Below are positions 44,441 to 55,027 of a stretch of 64,000 bases of DNA, piece after piece. Below the pieces are notes generated by a model that saw only the letters and a list, made by a program, of their open reading frames with translations, ran no database searches and was not told the origin of the DNA. Location: assembly GCF_030272615.1 (NCBI RefSeq), contig NC_081406.1, forward strand, positions 402,706,939 to 402,770,938, written 5' to 3'. The first letter of the stretch is position 1; every line of letters begins with the position of its first letter. Position numbers and translations under genes: made by a program. Source of the DNA: Cryptomeria japonica. Lineage: Eukaryota; Streptophyta; Pinopsida; Cupressales; Cupressaceae.

Positions 44441-45063
44441 TAAAAACAGTCGGTGAAAACCTGACAACAAGCGCTATCTGTCAGCTAGCTCTTCCCTCTA
44501 TTAGTCCATGCATCCTTCCACTTGCATTCATTTCCATCAGCGTTGTCAAGCCTTTGTACATACATAGGCATTGCAGCTAGTTTCTCACCATGGTTTGGAT
44601 CATTGGGTATATCATAATAAGTTTGTTTCTAGGCTTGGGGCAGAATCTTGCACCTAGCTAGGGGCAAAATTTTTTATCGTTTTGAGCTTAATTAAATAGG
44701 TAGAGCAATAGTTAGACAACACTTGTCATGCAAAACTAAGACACATCCAACGTTGAATACAAGATCAAATTATCAACCATTAAACTATCACATGTTAGTG
44801 GATGATATCTTTTGCATAATGATTTTAACACTTTGATTCAACTTTTATAAATTGATTTTTGCTATCATGATTTTTGAGTGACTCCAGGATGTCTCTGACT
44901 AGAGGAACAATGAAGGAACATGATATTTTTGTTGTCTACTGTATGTAAATTAATCATTAATATGTGCAAATTTGTCTCAGGACATGATCATCGAAGTATC
45001 ATCGAAGACATTTCTGATTTGCATATAGAAATGGTTAATACTGCCTATTTTATGCAAGCAACA

Positions 45064-45190
45064 CTCAGGTCATCTTGGTTCAATTATACCTCGATGCTTG
45101 TGCTAGCTTGCAATATCAAAACCCAGGAAAGTAGTGCTCAGGTCATCATGGTTCAATTATACCATCGATGTTTGCACTCACTTCCCACAT
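45064..45190 (+). repeat. Two-copy repeat, 73-bp period
   Basis: CTCAGGTCATCTTGGTTCAA at 45064 recurs as CTCAGGTCATCATGGTTCAA at 45137, with matching continuations (ATTATACC, TCGATG). Confidence 0.75.
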
Positions 45191-45568
45191 TTTAAAAAGC
45201 TAAATGATGACACAAAGCAATAACCCAATGAGTTGTCCAATCGTAGCTTTGCATTTCATTTGCATTTGAATTTGCATTTAGCTTGCATTTCATTCATACA
45301 TAGGATCACAAAAGCTCATCTTATCCAAGGCCAAATCTATCGTAGGAATCATCAATGTATCGTCATAGGTGTATACACAATCAGAATGATGATTCATCTC
45401 TCTCCAGATGTTGTCAACCCAATGCGAATCTTATACTACTCCCTCGAATATTCCAACATAAACACATTTGAATCTTCCTGCAACATGGTATCAACAAAAT
45501 GTCATTTCTTTATCGCATCAATCTTATCAATTCTATCCATCGATCTCATCTGATCCATTCTATCATGT

Positions 45569-45700
45569 CTTATATAGGATGTATCTTTCCTGGAACCAGA
45601 TGTTTTGATCAAGTCTTATACAAGATATATTGTTCCTGAAACCAGATGCCTCGATCATATTTGTCTTATACAGGAGGTGTCATTCCTGAAACGAGACTAG
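45569..45700 (+). repeat. Three-copy repeat, 46-49 bp period
   Basis: Copies begin CTTATATAGG (45569), CTTATACAAG (45615) and CTTATACAGG (45664), each followed by TTCCTGAAACCAGA or a close variant. The repeat is shared with the inner element at 29562-29637. Confidence 0.8.
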
Positions 45701-45703
45701 ATC

Positions 45704-45766
45704 TCAATCTTATCAATTTAATCAATCTTATCAATCTAATCAATCTGATCAATTCAATCAAGCTCT
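45704..45766 (+). repeat. 9-bp tandem repeat, seven copies
   Basis: Units TCAATCTTA, TCAATTTAA, TCAATCTTA, TCAATCTAA, TCAATCTGA, TCAATTCAA and TCAAGCTCT run without gaps. Confidence 0.85.
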
Positions 45767-46040
45767 ATCAATCATCACATCAAGAGCCACATCACAGTGA
45801 TTGAAGAACTCGCACTTTCATCAATCAACGTTGCAGACATCAAATCATTTCTAATCGGGAAATCAATTTCACATAAATTCAAACACTCCAAAGGTCAATT
45901 ATCTCAATTGATCTCCCGAGGGGGCATCATCGTATCACAATTTATCAATCAATATCTGGGGCATCCTATCGAACCAATATCAAATCAACATCATCAAAAT
46001 GAGATTATTCTTTGAATCAACGCGTCATCACACCTCACTT

Positions 46041-46055
46041 AAAAGAGGGGAAAAA
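46041..46055 (+). other. Polypurine tract of outer element
   Basis: AAAAGAGGGGAAAAA directly before the 3' LTR, the plus-strand primer site. It shares its core with the inner element's tract. Confidence 0.88.
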
Positions 46056-47170
46056 TATATACATCTAAAAATGGTCTGAAGATAATTAATTAAATAAGCA
46101 ATTATTTAATTAATCCCCCTTCCCAATTTAATTGAATTCATTAGCAATTTGATTAAATTCCCCATTTACCTTCTTATTAATAAATCTAAGGATTTATTTA
46201 AAAAGTTCATTTCAATAGTCCCCTTTGATTAATTAATATGAATTAATTAATCCTCCCCCATTCAATTCATTTCTTCTAATCCCCTAATTAATTAAAACAA
46301 ATCAATTTATGAATTGTTGAAAGTTAATTAGCCTTTTCCTATTATTTGAATTTTTAAATTCAAATTTCCCACATGCCTCCTAACTTCTAATTACCTAACC
46401 TAACCATCCCCTAACCTAACCCATTCCACCAAACCCTAGGTTTAACTAACCCTATCCTATCTCGCACATCCTAACCTCCTATGGGGTGAATATTCTCCCC
46501 TTGAGACACATGGCACTTATGCCACATGTCTCCTCCCTTGGACACTTGCCCTCTTATGAGCAAGGCTCCTTGACACTTGTCACCACTGAGATGACAAGTG
46601 TCCCTCCCTCCAACCTCTTCTCCAACCTCCTCCAATTTGACCCTTGATATCTTCAAACTCAGTCTTGACCATTGATTCATGCCACCTCACTCCTGGCCTT
46701 GGAAATCTTATAAATATCCCCCATTTTGGGGCACAAAGGATCTCATCTCATCTCATTTAAGCATTGCTATTATAGGCAATTGAATCTTATATCTATCTTA
46801 ATTTGAACATATTCTAGCATAATTGTTTATCATATAGTATAATCAATCTCATCTAGTTTAATCGCTTCATCATTTAGTACAATTCAATGCATATCATTAG
46901 CATAATTATCTTATTTGATCAATCTAGTTTAATCATGCATTCATCTATCTTGCACATCATATCATTTTAAATCCTTTGTATTGGTGTAGTCAAGTCACTG
47001 GGGTTGCTCATCTAGATCTAAGAGCAAATCAATACTCGCATCTCTTAGGAGGCGATAGGTCACTTTGTCATGGTTTATATTTCATTTGATTTGAATTTTC
47101 TAACCATGCTTGTAATGATAATAGATTGTTTGTGTTGCAGTTGCAGGTATCCTACTTCACACTCACGATA
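46056..47170 (+). repeat. 3' LTR of outer element
   Basis: 1,115 bp, aligned with 9600-10717. Its terminal dinucleotides are TA and TA where the 5' LTR has TG and CA, both single transitions. GATAG follows. Confidence 0.9.
46709..46716 (+). promoter_or_regulatory. TATA box of outer 3' LTR
   Basis: TATAAATA in the same context as 10255-10262. Confidence 0.55.
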
Positions 47171-47175
47171 GATAG

Positions 47176-50100
47176 TATTGTAATATTATTAATAATTTTT
47201 ACTAGTTATAGAAGGTTAGGAAGATATATTTAAATACATATTTCAAGCAAAATATTGCATAAGTCACTATCATTTGATAAGTGTATATAGTATTGAAGAT
47301 CATACAAAAAAATTATAGTAATAAGAATGGTCTTGACCACATATATTCTTATAGGGAAATAAAGTTTATCTAAAAGTTTTTGATGTCCTTTAACCATATC
47401 AAGATTTGGTTATCATAAATATTGTTTCTGATAAGGATTTTTAGAATCTTCATGAGTAAAGGTACCATGTTAATCAAAGGTAATAGTTAGGTTCTTTTGC
47501 ACTAGTGATCTAGTTTTGCTTTGAATGTATACCTAAATGTATTTTCAAGTCTTTACTTAAGAATGATATATCATGATAATTGTTGATATTTAATTCTAAA
47601 TCTTAATGATTATATATGATTGGTTATTGAAGATTTGTATTTAATGATGATTACATTAGTTGATTTCTTGGAATTTTAGGGAAAAGTCATATAATTTCAA
47701 TAATCAATGCATGTTGACAATTACACTAGCCTCATGCTTAAAAGAACACAAAAAAAAAGTTCTTAGAACTTTGTTCAGTTGAAGTTGAAATCATTTTTGT
47801 TAATAGACTTGTGGATATGCATAGATTGATGCACTTGCATGTTATATGAGCTCTTGTATGCTTTCGTGTACATATAGATACATTCTTGTGTTTTATCCAT
47901 GTTTGAGATAAATTCATGGTATGTTAACATCTTGGAATAAATATGATTGAGATGGAACCGATAACTCAAAATGATTTTAGATACTTAAGAAAATATTGTT
48001 GCTTTTGTCTTCATATGTATGTTATATGTAACATGTATGTCCATGATATTATTACATTAGAGATAGATTGTGGATATATCATGTTGCACAAATTTTATTA
48101 CTCTTGTTAGTATCACATTGCTAGCCTTCCTCGTGTTGAGTTGGCTATCTTTTGTGTCATAAAAGATTCTAAGGAAGTGCAACTACTTTGTGGTAGAGTG
48201 GTAACGAGCTCAGATAATGTTCTTGTTCATGGTGTGCTTGAGGTAAATAGATGTCAGGAGTTCCTGTCTTGGTGGTTTTCATGATTTGTTTCTTGTGTAT
48301 TCATTGTATTCAACCATGTGGTCTATTGTAAAGGAATATATTTCCTTATGTTTATCTTGTTATTGATTTTTGTACTGAACCTTATGTTGAAATGTGATTT
48401 CATTTCTCTAATCTTGAATATTTCAACACATGGCCTTAATTTATGCTTGATTATGTGTATTTTGTGATTTATGTTAATTTGATTTTATGGAGGAATGTAC
48501 ACAAATATTAAAGTGATTGATGCATATTTGCATCAATTGGTCATCATATTTTAGTCATAATCAAATCTTGCAAAGATGACCTAGGATTTTGTAACTTTCA
48601 AACAATGCAACAATTTTGGCCTACAGAAATGGATCAAGCATCAAGAATGGAGCTCTCCATCAGCAGTCATGTGATCAAGCTACATATTTTAAATGGAAAA
48701 ATTAAATATTGTATTGGGCACAAGTTCCCAAGTCTATTTTATAATGTAAAAGTCAAAATATTGTAAAAAGTTGTTATTATGTCCTAGGCTAACATATTTT
48801 GCACTTTTTCTATAAAATAGGGAACTTGTAATGTTGTAAAGGTTCTAAAATGTTTTCAATATCCAAGTTGTATAGTAATCATACTGGATCTAGTGTAAAG
48901 TTTTGCAATCATGGAGAACATTCAATAAGAGAAGTGCAATTTAGTGTTGTAGGTTATATTTTGCATGTGATTTATTTGCATTTTGTATGATAATTTTCTA
49001 TTCAGTTTGAAGCTTATATGAAAAATACTATTGTGTTATATTGTGATGGCCTCCTTGAATATGATTATTTTCGTTTTAAGAGAAGATACTAAGTCTTTTG
49101 AGCTTATCAGTTTATGTTTTCTATATGGTATATCTAGTTTACTGCTTCTCTTCAAGTAATAGATTAAATATTCTTTGAATGAGATATGGGAGAATGTGTG
49201 TTGTGTTAAAGGATCATTAAGAAGAGTTACAAATAATACCTTTTCTTGGACATATTGTTATAATGCAACAATATGATTATTATTAGTTCTCAAAGTATGA
49301 ATTTTCATTATCATATGAAGCATGTGGGGTTTGACTTTGTTTCCCTAAATAGGCACCGATCTAAGGATACCATTTGGTTCAAAACCTAGATTCTGAAACT
49401 GTAAAATCATAAAACAAACATTTTTACTTTTTATTTTTGTGTTTAACTTATTCCATGTTGTCAAGGTACTAAACAAGATAAATATTAAGGTTTTACCTAA
49501 TCTGAGGTAGGATCCATTCAAACCTTAATACAAGTGTGAGAACATTCTGCTCCAACTAGTGTCTTAGTGTGCAAAGATTAAATATTTTAGATATCGAAGT
49601 AAATATTACCTCTAGGTCTAGAAAATCCTAAAGTGCACAAGAGAACAAGATGTTGCCTCTTGTTTGATGGTCACTAATCTAAGAGTCATGATCATTGAAG
49701 ATAGCCACATTATAGAGATAATCAAGCAATTAGTTGGGAGCACCAACATGGTATCTTTCTAAATATACTCTAATTTGGGGTGAGTTTATAGAGTCATTGT
49801 CATCATTATTTGTCTTTGATATGAATGTATGATAATGCCTTTTGACTTATTTGGACTAAAATTACTAGATTTTGCTGTATAAAACATATGACATTGTGTC
49901 TCGACTTGATGATTACCAAATATATTAATGCAATTGATTCTTCCAAGAAATATGGGCATGAAAATATTGGTCATGACACAACTATGTATGAGTTATAGAA
50001 ACTATGTATGGATGATATGCCTACTCTAATTTGTGTCTAGATCTGTGTTGATTTTAGGATTGAGTTACTTAAGATGGCCTTTGCTAATTATGTGCAATTC

Positions 50101-51770
50101 GTGGTAGTTATCACCAAATATGATATGTTATTTTACATTTAAAGAGGTTTCATGGATATGTGTGTGCTAAGATTTATAATTGGTTATATGAAAATAATGT
50201 TATGAACTCATAAGTAGGGTATTGTTTAATACTAATACTATGTGTTTATTTATTAATTAATAAACAATGTGTTTTGAAATAATTATTTGAAGGAATTATA
50301 GAATTTGATTTGTTTATGAGCTTGTAATTGTTTATCTATATGTGACTAGATAAAGGCCAACTCATGTGGTCTCAATGTATTGGTAAATTGACCATAAAAC
50401 TTATATGACCATAGTATATAGTAAATGGATCCCTTTGGAGTAATGAATTGGATTAACTATCATTGGATGCAAATCCTTAGTATGTTTTAGATCGATATTC
50501 TGGTACTTTCTAAATATCATAATGCTAAATTAAGATTAATACAATGGTTGATTTATTGGCATCACAACTAGGATTGAGAAAACAACTCTATGAGGGCATA
50601 GATAGAGAATAAATGTTCTCTACGATGTAACGTGTTCCAACCATCCTAAGGTGATCTTTAAAATTGTAAAATATATGACTCACTTATAAATACACTTATT
50701 GTTTCTCCTGTATGAGAAGAGTTAGGAAGCATTCTCTACCAAAAAAACTAATAATACCATAGAGTTGATTGAATTTTCACTAGGAGCATGTAGGTAACAG
50801 GTGTTAGGAACTACCCAATTTTATAGGGTTAGTCAACTTTAATTAGTAGCATACAAGTGATGGATGCCAAGGGCTACACATCTCTTGAGTTCAACAAATT
50901 GACATTGGTGCATCAAAAATGTGTACATGCTTCCAATTTGATGTTTCCCTGAGGTATGGTTCTCAAGGTTTTTATTGTTAAATTAGTCTAGGTGATTGAT
51001 AGTACTTGTAACACTAGTCTTAGGTGAGGTAAAACATATGACATTTTAATTATATTTATTAAAATATAAGATGAATCAAAGACTAGTGGGTTATGAAAAT
51101 TTTGTGGAAGGGCCTTATGTGATTCATGTTGTCACCCATGTGACCTTGTTGGTAATGATAAGTAGTGTAAGATCCTTGTCTCATCATTATAGGTGGCATT
51201 GATCTTAAAAAATATAGGACCCATGGTGTAATATTAGATGCATTGACAGACCTTTTTTGGCTAAGGTATAATGAAGGGCTTATGTGTTTATGAACCAAAC
51301 AAAGGAGAAGATGCTCGTAATAAGGTTGCAACTAGTTCTCTTTTCACTAGCTGGTTGTTATATATATGTGACACATCCATGAGTTATTTTTATTGTGTAG
51401 ATGTGATGTATGCATAATTTTTCATGTTGTGTACATGTGTTGTGTGAATGAGCTAATCACTTTATGTAAATTTGATGAGTTGGTTAGTATATGGATGGAT
51501 GTGTGTGCATGCACCAATGTTAGTGTGAAACTAATGTTTGATTGGAATGCATTATTTGTCATATTGTTATGTGTCGATTAACCTAGTAAATGAGCTCAAT
51601 TAATGATTGAGATCAAAGATCTCACCCAATTGTATGAATGAACTCCTACAATTTTGACATATAGATTAAGGCGTTTTGGTTCCTGAAAAAAGATACATAA
51701 ACATGATCATCTTAAACAAACCCTCAAAAATTAAATTTAGATTTAAAAATTTGTCATGTTCCTGAACTCA
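47176..51770. other. AT-rich stretch, no clear gene
   Basis: Only short open frames are present. A weak histone H2A-like stretch lies at about 48119-48250. An LTR-like segment begins near 48521 with a palindromic TGATGCATATTTGCATCA and has a TATA-like CTATAAAATAG near 48809, but no end was found. Confidence 0.45.
48119..48250 (+). pseudogene. Possible decayed histone H2A fragment
   Basis: One frame reads LPRVELAI, then KDSKEVQLLCGRVVTSSDNVL. This weakly resembles the H2A C-terminal region (IPRHLQLAIR, NDEELNKLL-G-VTIA-GGVLPN), with a small insertion after LAI. No start, no upstream histone fold and no other H2A part is visible. The similarity is short and could be chance. Confidence 0.2.
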
Positions 51771-51870
51771 TTTATTCCAAGATGGTCCAATTATACTCTA
51801 GGATTATCACCCTCACTATATTATGAAATAGAATAAAATAAATTAATAGTAATAGAAAATGATTTATTAC

Positions 51871-52035
51871 CGTTTGAAACAATGTCCAACATGTACAGGA
51901 ACTATTGTATCTAACATGAATTATGCAACGAACCAAGCAAGGGCATGAGGGAGAAGGCAATTGAAACGATAGTGTGTCATAAAAACCTCCCTTAATCGTT
52001 TGAGGGTTGTCCATATTGTGTTCAGAGGCTCCCAT
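51871..52035 (-). CDS. Possible first exon of an unknown gene
   Basis: On the minus strand ATG 52035 opens MGASEHNMDNPQTIKGGFYD and continues LSFQLPSPSCPCLVRCII with four Cys in the next part. After 55 codons a GTAATAA could be a splice donor at 51870. Composition is protein-like, but I recognise no family and found no partner exon with matching phase. It could equally be a chance open frame. Confidence 0.22.
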
Positions 52036-53093
52036 ATTGATGCCATTAAAAGTTACAGGCCTGCCAGCTGCGTTTGCTTGAAAGTTCGTTTGAACTCTAG
52101 AGTATCAAGTGTGCTTCTTTCTTTCCAGCTCCCCAGCTCCCGCTCATGGAAATTCTATCAACTTGAATATTAGCACATTGTTTATCTACGCTGAGATGAT
52201 TTGTTTTGTTTAGATGAAATATCTTAAATTTGTAGTAAATTTAAATTAAAAATAGAGGATTAAACCGATTCATTTTCCATTTTATATTGTGCTGTAATAA
52301 ATTATTGAAATTACTGAGAAGACAACCTTATCGGCCGAGTCAAATAAGTGTAGGCACTGAAAAGGTAGCTCACACGTGTACGTAAGATTACCCAGCGATT
52401 CGTCAATGTTGCAACAGTTTAATAAGATTGCCTTATGTTATGGATGGGTTTTTTAAAAAAATTCAGGTCTTGTTGAGAATTGTATGAATATTAGTTATGC
52501 ATTTCAGTTTTTCAGTTTTGAGATTTAGGAATTTTGGTGGAAAAAATTGTAATTACAGAGATTAAAAAAATTAATATTTAATTATTTTTCTTCAAATTTT
52601 GAAGTGAATCTAAAACTTGAGTTGATTGATAAGTGTCAGGAAAAAATTATAAGCCGATGAGATAATTTCTAAGGCTAGGGTCCCATGGAGAGGGGCTTCC
52701 TAAAAACTTTCAATGGATGCTGCTGAGTTCTTTTAGGATTATTTTACACTGGTTGGTCCCATGAATTTTATAGTGCAATTTAGGCTTAAAAGTTTAAATT
52801 CTGAAATTTATGGATGCTGTTGTTCTCATGAATTTTCTTATTTAATATATTCAATTAATCTAAATAATTAAAAGAAAAAATAAACCAAGGGCAGAGAAAA
52901 AGCCTAAGCAAGTGAGGCAATTTCTAATCTCCACCTTTTCAAAAAAAAAATTTAATTCACCCCCCTCCAATTTTACCCCTCAAATATATACCCTAAATAC
53001 ATGATGCTACCACTTTGCTTCATTAGACCTCTCCTCCTTGAAAATAGATTCCGAAGCCCCATAAGACTTCAACCATTTAGTTTGCTTTATAAA
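52036..53093. other. Intergenic AT-rich stretch, no gene seen
   Basis: No coding signal. An ACACGTGT motif (G-box core CACGTG) lies near 52372. Confidence 0.5.
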
Positions 53094-53431
53094 TGTAACC
53101 AAAGATTCCCGCATCAGTTTTTGCTGCAATTTGTGTTTTTCTAATTCAGGGTGGGGTTGTGGTCTTCTTTATATAGGAAGATAAGGCTCTGCATTTTTAG
53201 AGAGGGAGAGGTATGAAGGGGTTTTGAGAAAGAGATGAGTAGTTTCATCCTGATTTTTGTAATTAGTTATTATTTTCTGTTAAGTGAAATACAGTGCAGA
53301 ATTTTGTTGTTCGTTTGTATGTTTTGTCAAATAAAATGGGAGTATTCTTTTCATTTTTTGTCTTTCTATATAAACTAGTTCTTTAGTTTTTTGTTAGAGT
53401 TGATTTTTAGGCGGAAAGGTGTTTATCTGCA
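53094..53431 (+). repeat. 5' LTR of the short copia-like element
   Basis: About 338 bp, TGTAACC to ATCTGCA. It contains a TATA-like TTTATATAGG near 53169. The right boundary may be 3 bp further on. Confidence 0.65.
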
Positions 53432-53977
53432 TCATTTTTTGGTATCAAAGTAAGTAGATTCACATGAGAGGACGTTGGCACGAAGGTTGTGTAAGGAATA
53501 CTATTATAAGAGCTCTATTTTGGCTTGCTTAAGTTCTGTTATGTTTCTATGGTTAACAGAGGAAGCATGGGCACTTACATGGGTAGTTTCAAATGGTTAG
53601 GAGAGCTTAGACTGTGGAAACATTATTAAAATAGGAGGGATAGTTGTTTGTTTGCGCTTCGGCTATGAAGCCAAATATGGAGTTAAATTATAATGTAAGA
53701 AAAAGGATAATTTGGGTGGAAGAAAAGATAAGACAAAAGATAATAAAGGACCAACAAAAAGAGTTGCAAAAATTAGAGATTGTGTAGGAAGAGTTATGGT
53801 GCCTATTGAAGGAATGTGAGTTATGCAACAATAAGCAAGAAAGGAAAAATAAATCTACAACAAAGTTGTTGAAGAGTTATAAGAAGCTGAAAAAGAATGC
53901 TGAGGATAAATACTTACCTTGTGAGTAAAAGCCAGTTTGAGAGAGAAAAGCAATTGAATTAAAGAATCAGCCAAGGG

Positions 53978-54190
53978 GTGGAATTGTTAGAACAAGGAAA
54001 GATTAAATCTATTGAAGAGTTGGCAAAACTTTTAATGGATAGAAGATCCTTAAATATTGTATTCCTAGATGAATGGTATGCAGATAAAGAGATAGATGAA
54101 TGGGATACAAATGAATGGATAGATGAGTTTGATGGAGCGGTTGAGTTGTGTTACCCCAAAGAAGGGGAGATATTGAAGATTACAATGTAA
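53978..54190 (+). pseudogene. Small ORF in the copia-like element
   Basis: 70 codons, acidic (MELLEQGKIKSIEELAKLLM, then WYADKEIDEWDTNEWIDEF). The upstream sequence from 53680 is also coding-like with a Lys/Glu-rich coiled-coil (QQKELQKLEIV) but contains stops, so this is probably the tail of a broken gag-like protein. No zinc knuckle or known domain is seen. Confidence 0.35.
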
Positions 54191-54940
54191 AAAGAGAAGA
54201 GTTTGAATATTGCAATGAAAGGAATGCAGCCTATCTCAAGAGGAGGCCCAAAATGTTGTAGCAGTGGAAGAAATCCACATTGAAGGGGAAGCTACAACAA
54301 GACGGAGATTTTTGGGAGCTCCATATGTGATAAAGATTTAATGTTTGTCAGAAACAACTAGAGGAATGTTTAGAGAATCCCATTAGTGATGAAAAGGAGT
54401 AGAAGATCAACATTTCCCTAAGAAAGTAACAAGGATGATTGAGAGAGAGAGCAGAGATATGTTCGGTTATTGTATAAAGAACCATGTCCAAAAGGATTTG
54501 ACTTATGAACCACATCATACTGAGCTAAGAAATGAAGTCCACCTAACAAAATATGTAATGAAAACATGACTAAATGGCATAATGCAGAGGAGGAAGTATT
54601 TATGAGATATTTTTTTTTCCTTAACTTTATTTCTGTATGTGCAGGTGTAATAAGAGCTAGCAGTAGCAGTAGTGATGCAAAGAGCAATGATGATTTTTAG
54701 TGGAGGAGGACTGCCAAGCCTTCAAGAGTCTGGAAAAAGAGAAAAATAACAAATTGGAAGAGGAGACATGAGTTTGGAAACGAAAGAAGAAAAAATGTAA
54801 TAATTTGCATAAATATCAATTTTGGTGAAACAAAACATTGTAGATTGATTCTTCGAATCAGAAGAACAATTTTTAATAAAAGTAATCTCTTAAGTTGTCC
54901 AATTCAGACTCTTCTGGATCTAGGGGTTCAAAAAAAATTT

Positions 54941-54956
54941 AAAAAGGAGAAGATAA
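54941..54956 (+). other. Polypurine tract of the short copia-like element
   Basis: AAAAAGGAGAAGATAA directly before the partial 3' LTR. Confidence 0.65.
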
Positions 54957-55027
54957 TGTAACCGAAGGTTCCCTTGACTGGCCTTTCTCTGCGTCAGTTT
55001 TTCCTGCAATTCTTGTTTTTCTAATTT

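Larger units (their letters stand above)
44441..46040 (+). other. 3' untranslated region of outer element
   Basis: About 1.6 kb with no supported gene. It contains three different tandem repeats (45064-45190, 45569-45700, 45704-45766), listed separately. Long, repeat-bearing 3' regions fit Tat-group elements. Confidence 0.6.
9600..47170 (+). mobile_element. Outer Ty3/gypsy Tat-type LTR retrotransposon, 37.6 kb including nested insertions
   Basis: Order on the plus strand: LTR, primer binding site TGGCGCCCACCGTGGGGC, leader, gag, protease, G-patch, reverse transcriptase, RNase H, second RNase H, [insertion 18727-42897], integrase, A-rich and tandem-repeated 3' region, polypurine tract, LTR. 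Without the insertion and its duplicated target it is about 13.4 kb. The second archaeal-type RNase H, the lack of a chromodomain and the long 3' untranslated region place it in the Tat group of non-chromoviruses. All frames carry stops or shifts and two catalytic Asp residues are lost, so it is dead. The 3' LTR has TA at both ends where the 5' copy has TG and CA. Confidence 0.9.
53094..55027 (+). mobile_element. Short copia-like LTR element, 3' end truncated
   Basis: The 5' LTR 53094-53431 starts TGTAACCAAAGATTCCC. TGGTATCAAAG at 53440-53450 is an initiator-Met-type primer site with one change. The purine tract AAAAAGGAGAAGATAA at 54941-54956 precedes a second TGTAACCGAAGGTTCCC at 54957, which matches the 5' LTR for about 70 bp (GTCAGTTTTTCCTGCAATT, GTTTTTCTAAT) and then diverges near 55027. 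The internal region is about 1.5 kb and lacks RT or integrase, so the element is non-autonomous. Confidence 0.72.

Noticed and set aside
44183-44580. Lys/Asn-rich frame on plus and Phe-rich frame on minus
   Set aside because: Both follow from the A-rich repeat after integrase and have no domain-like composition.
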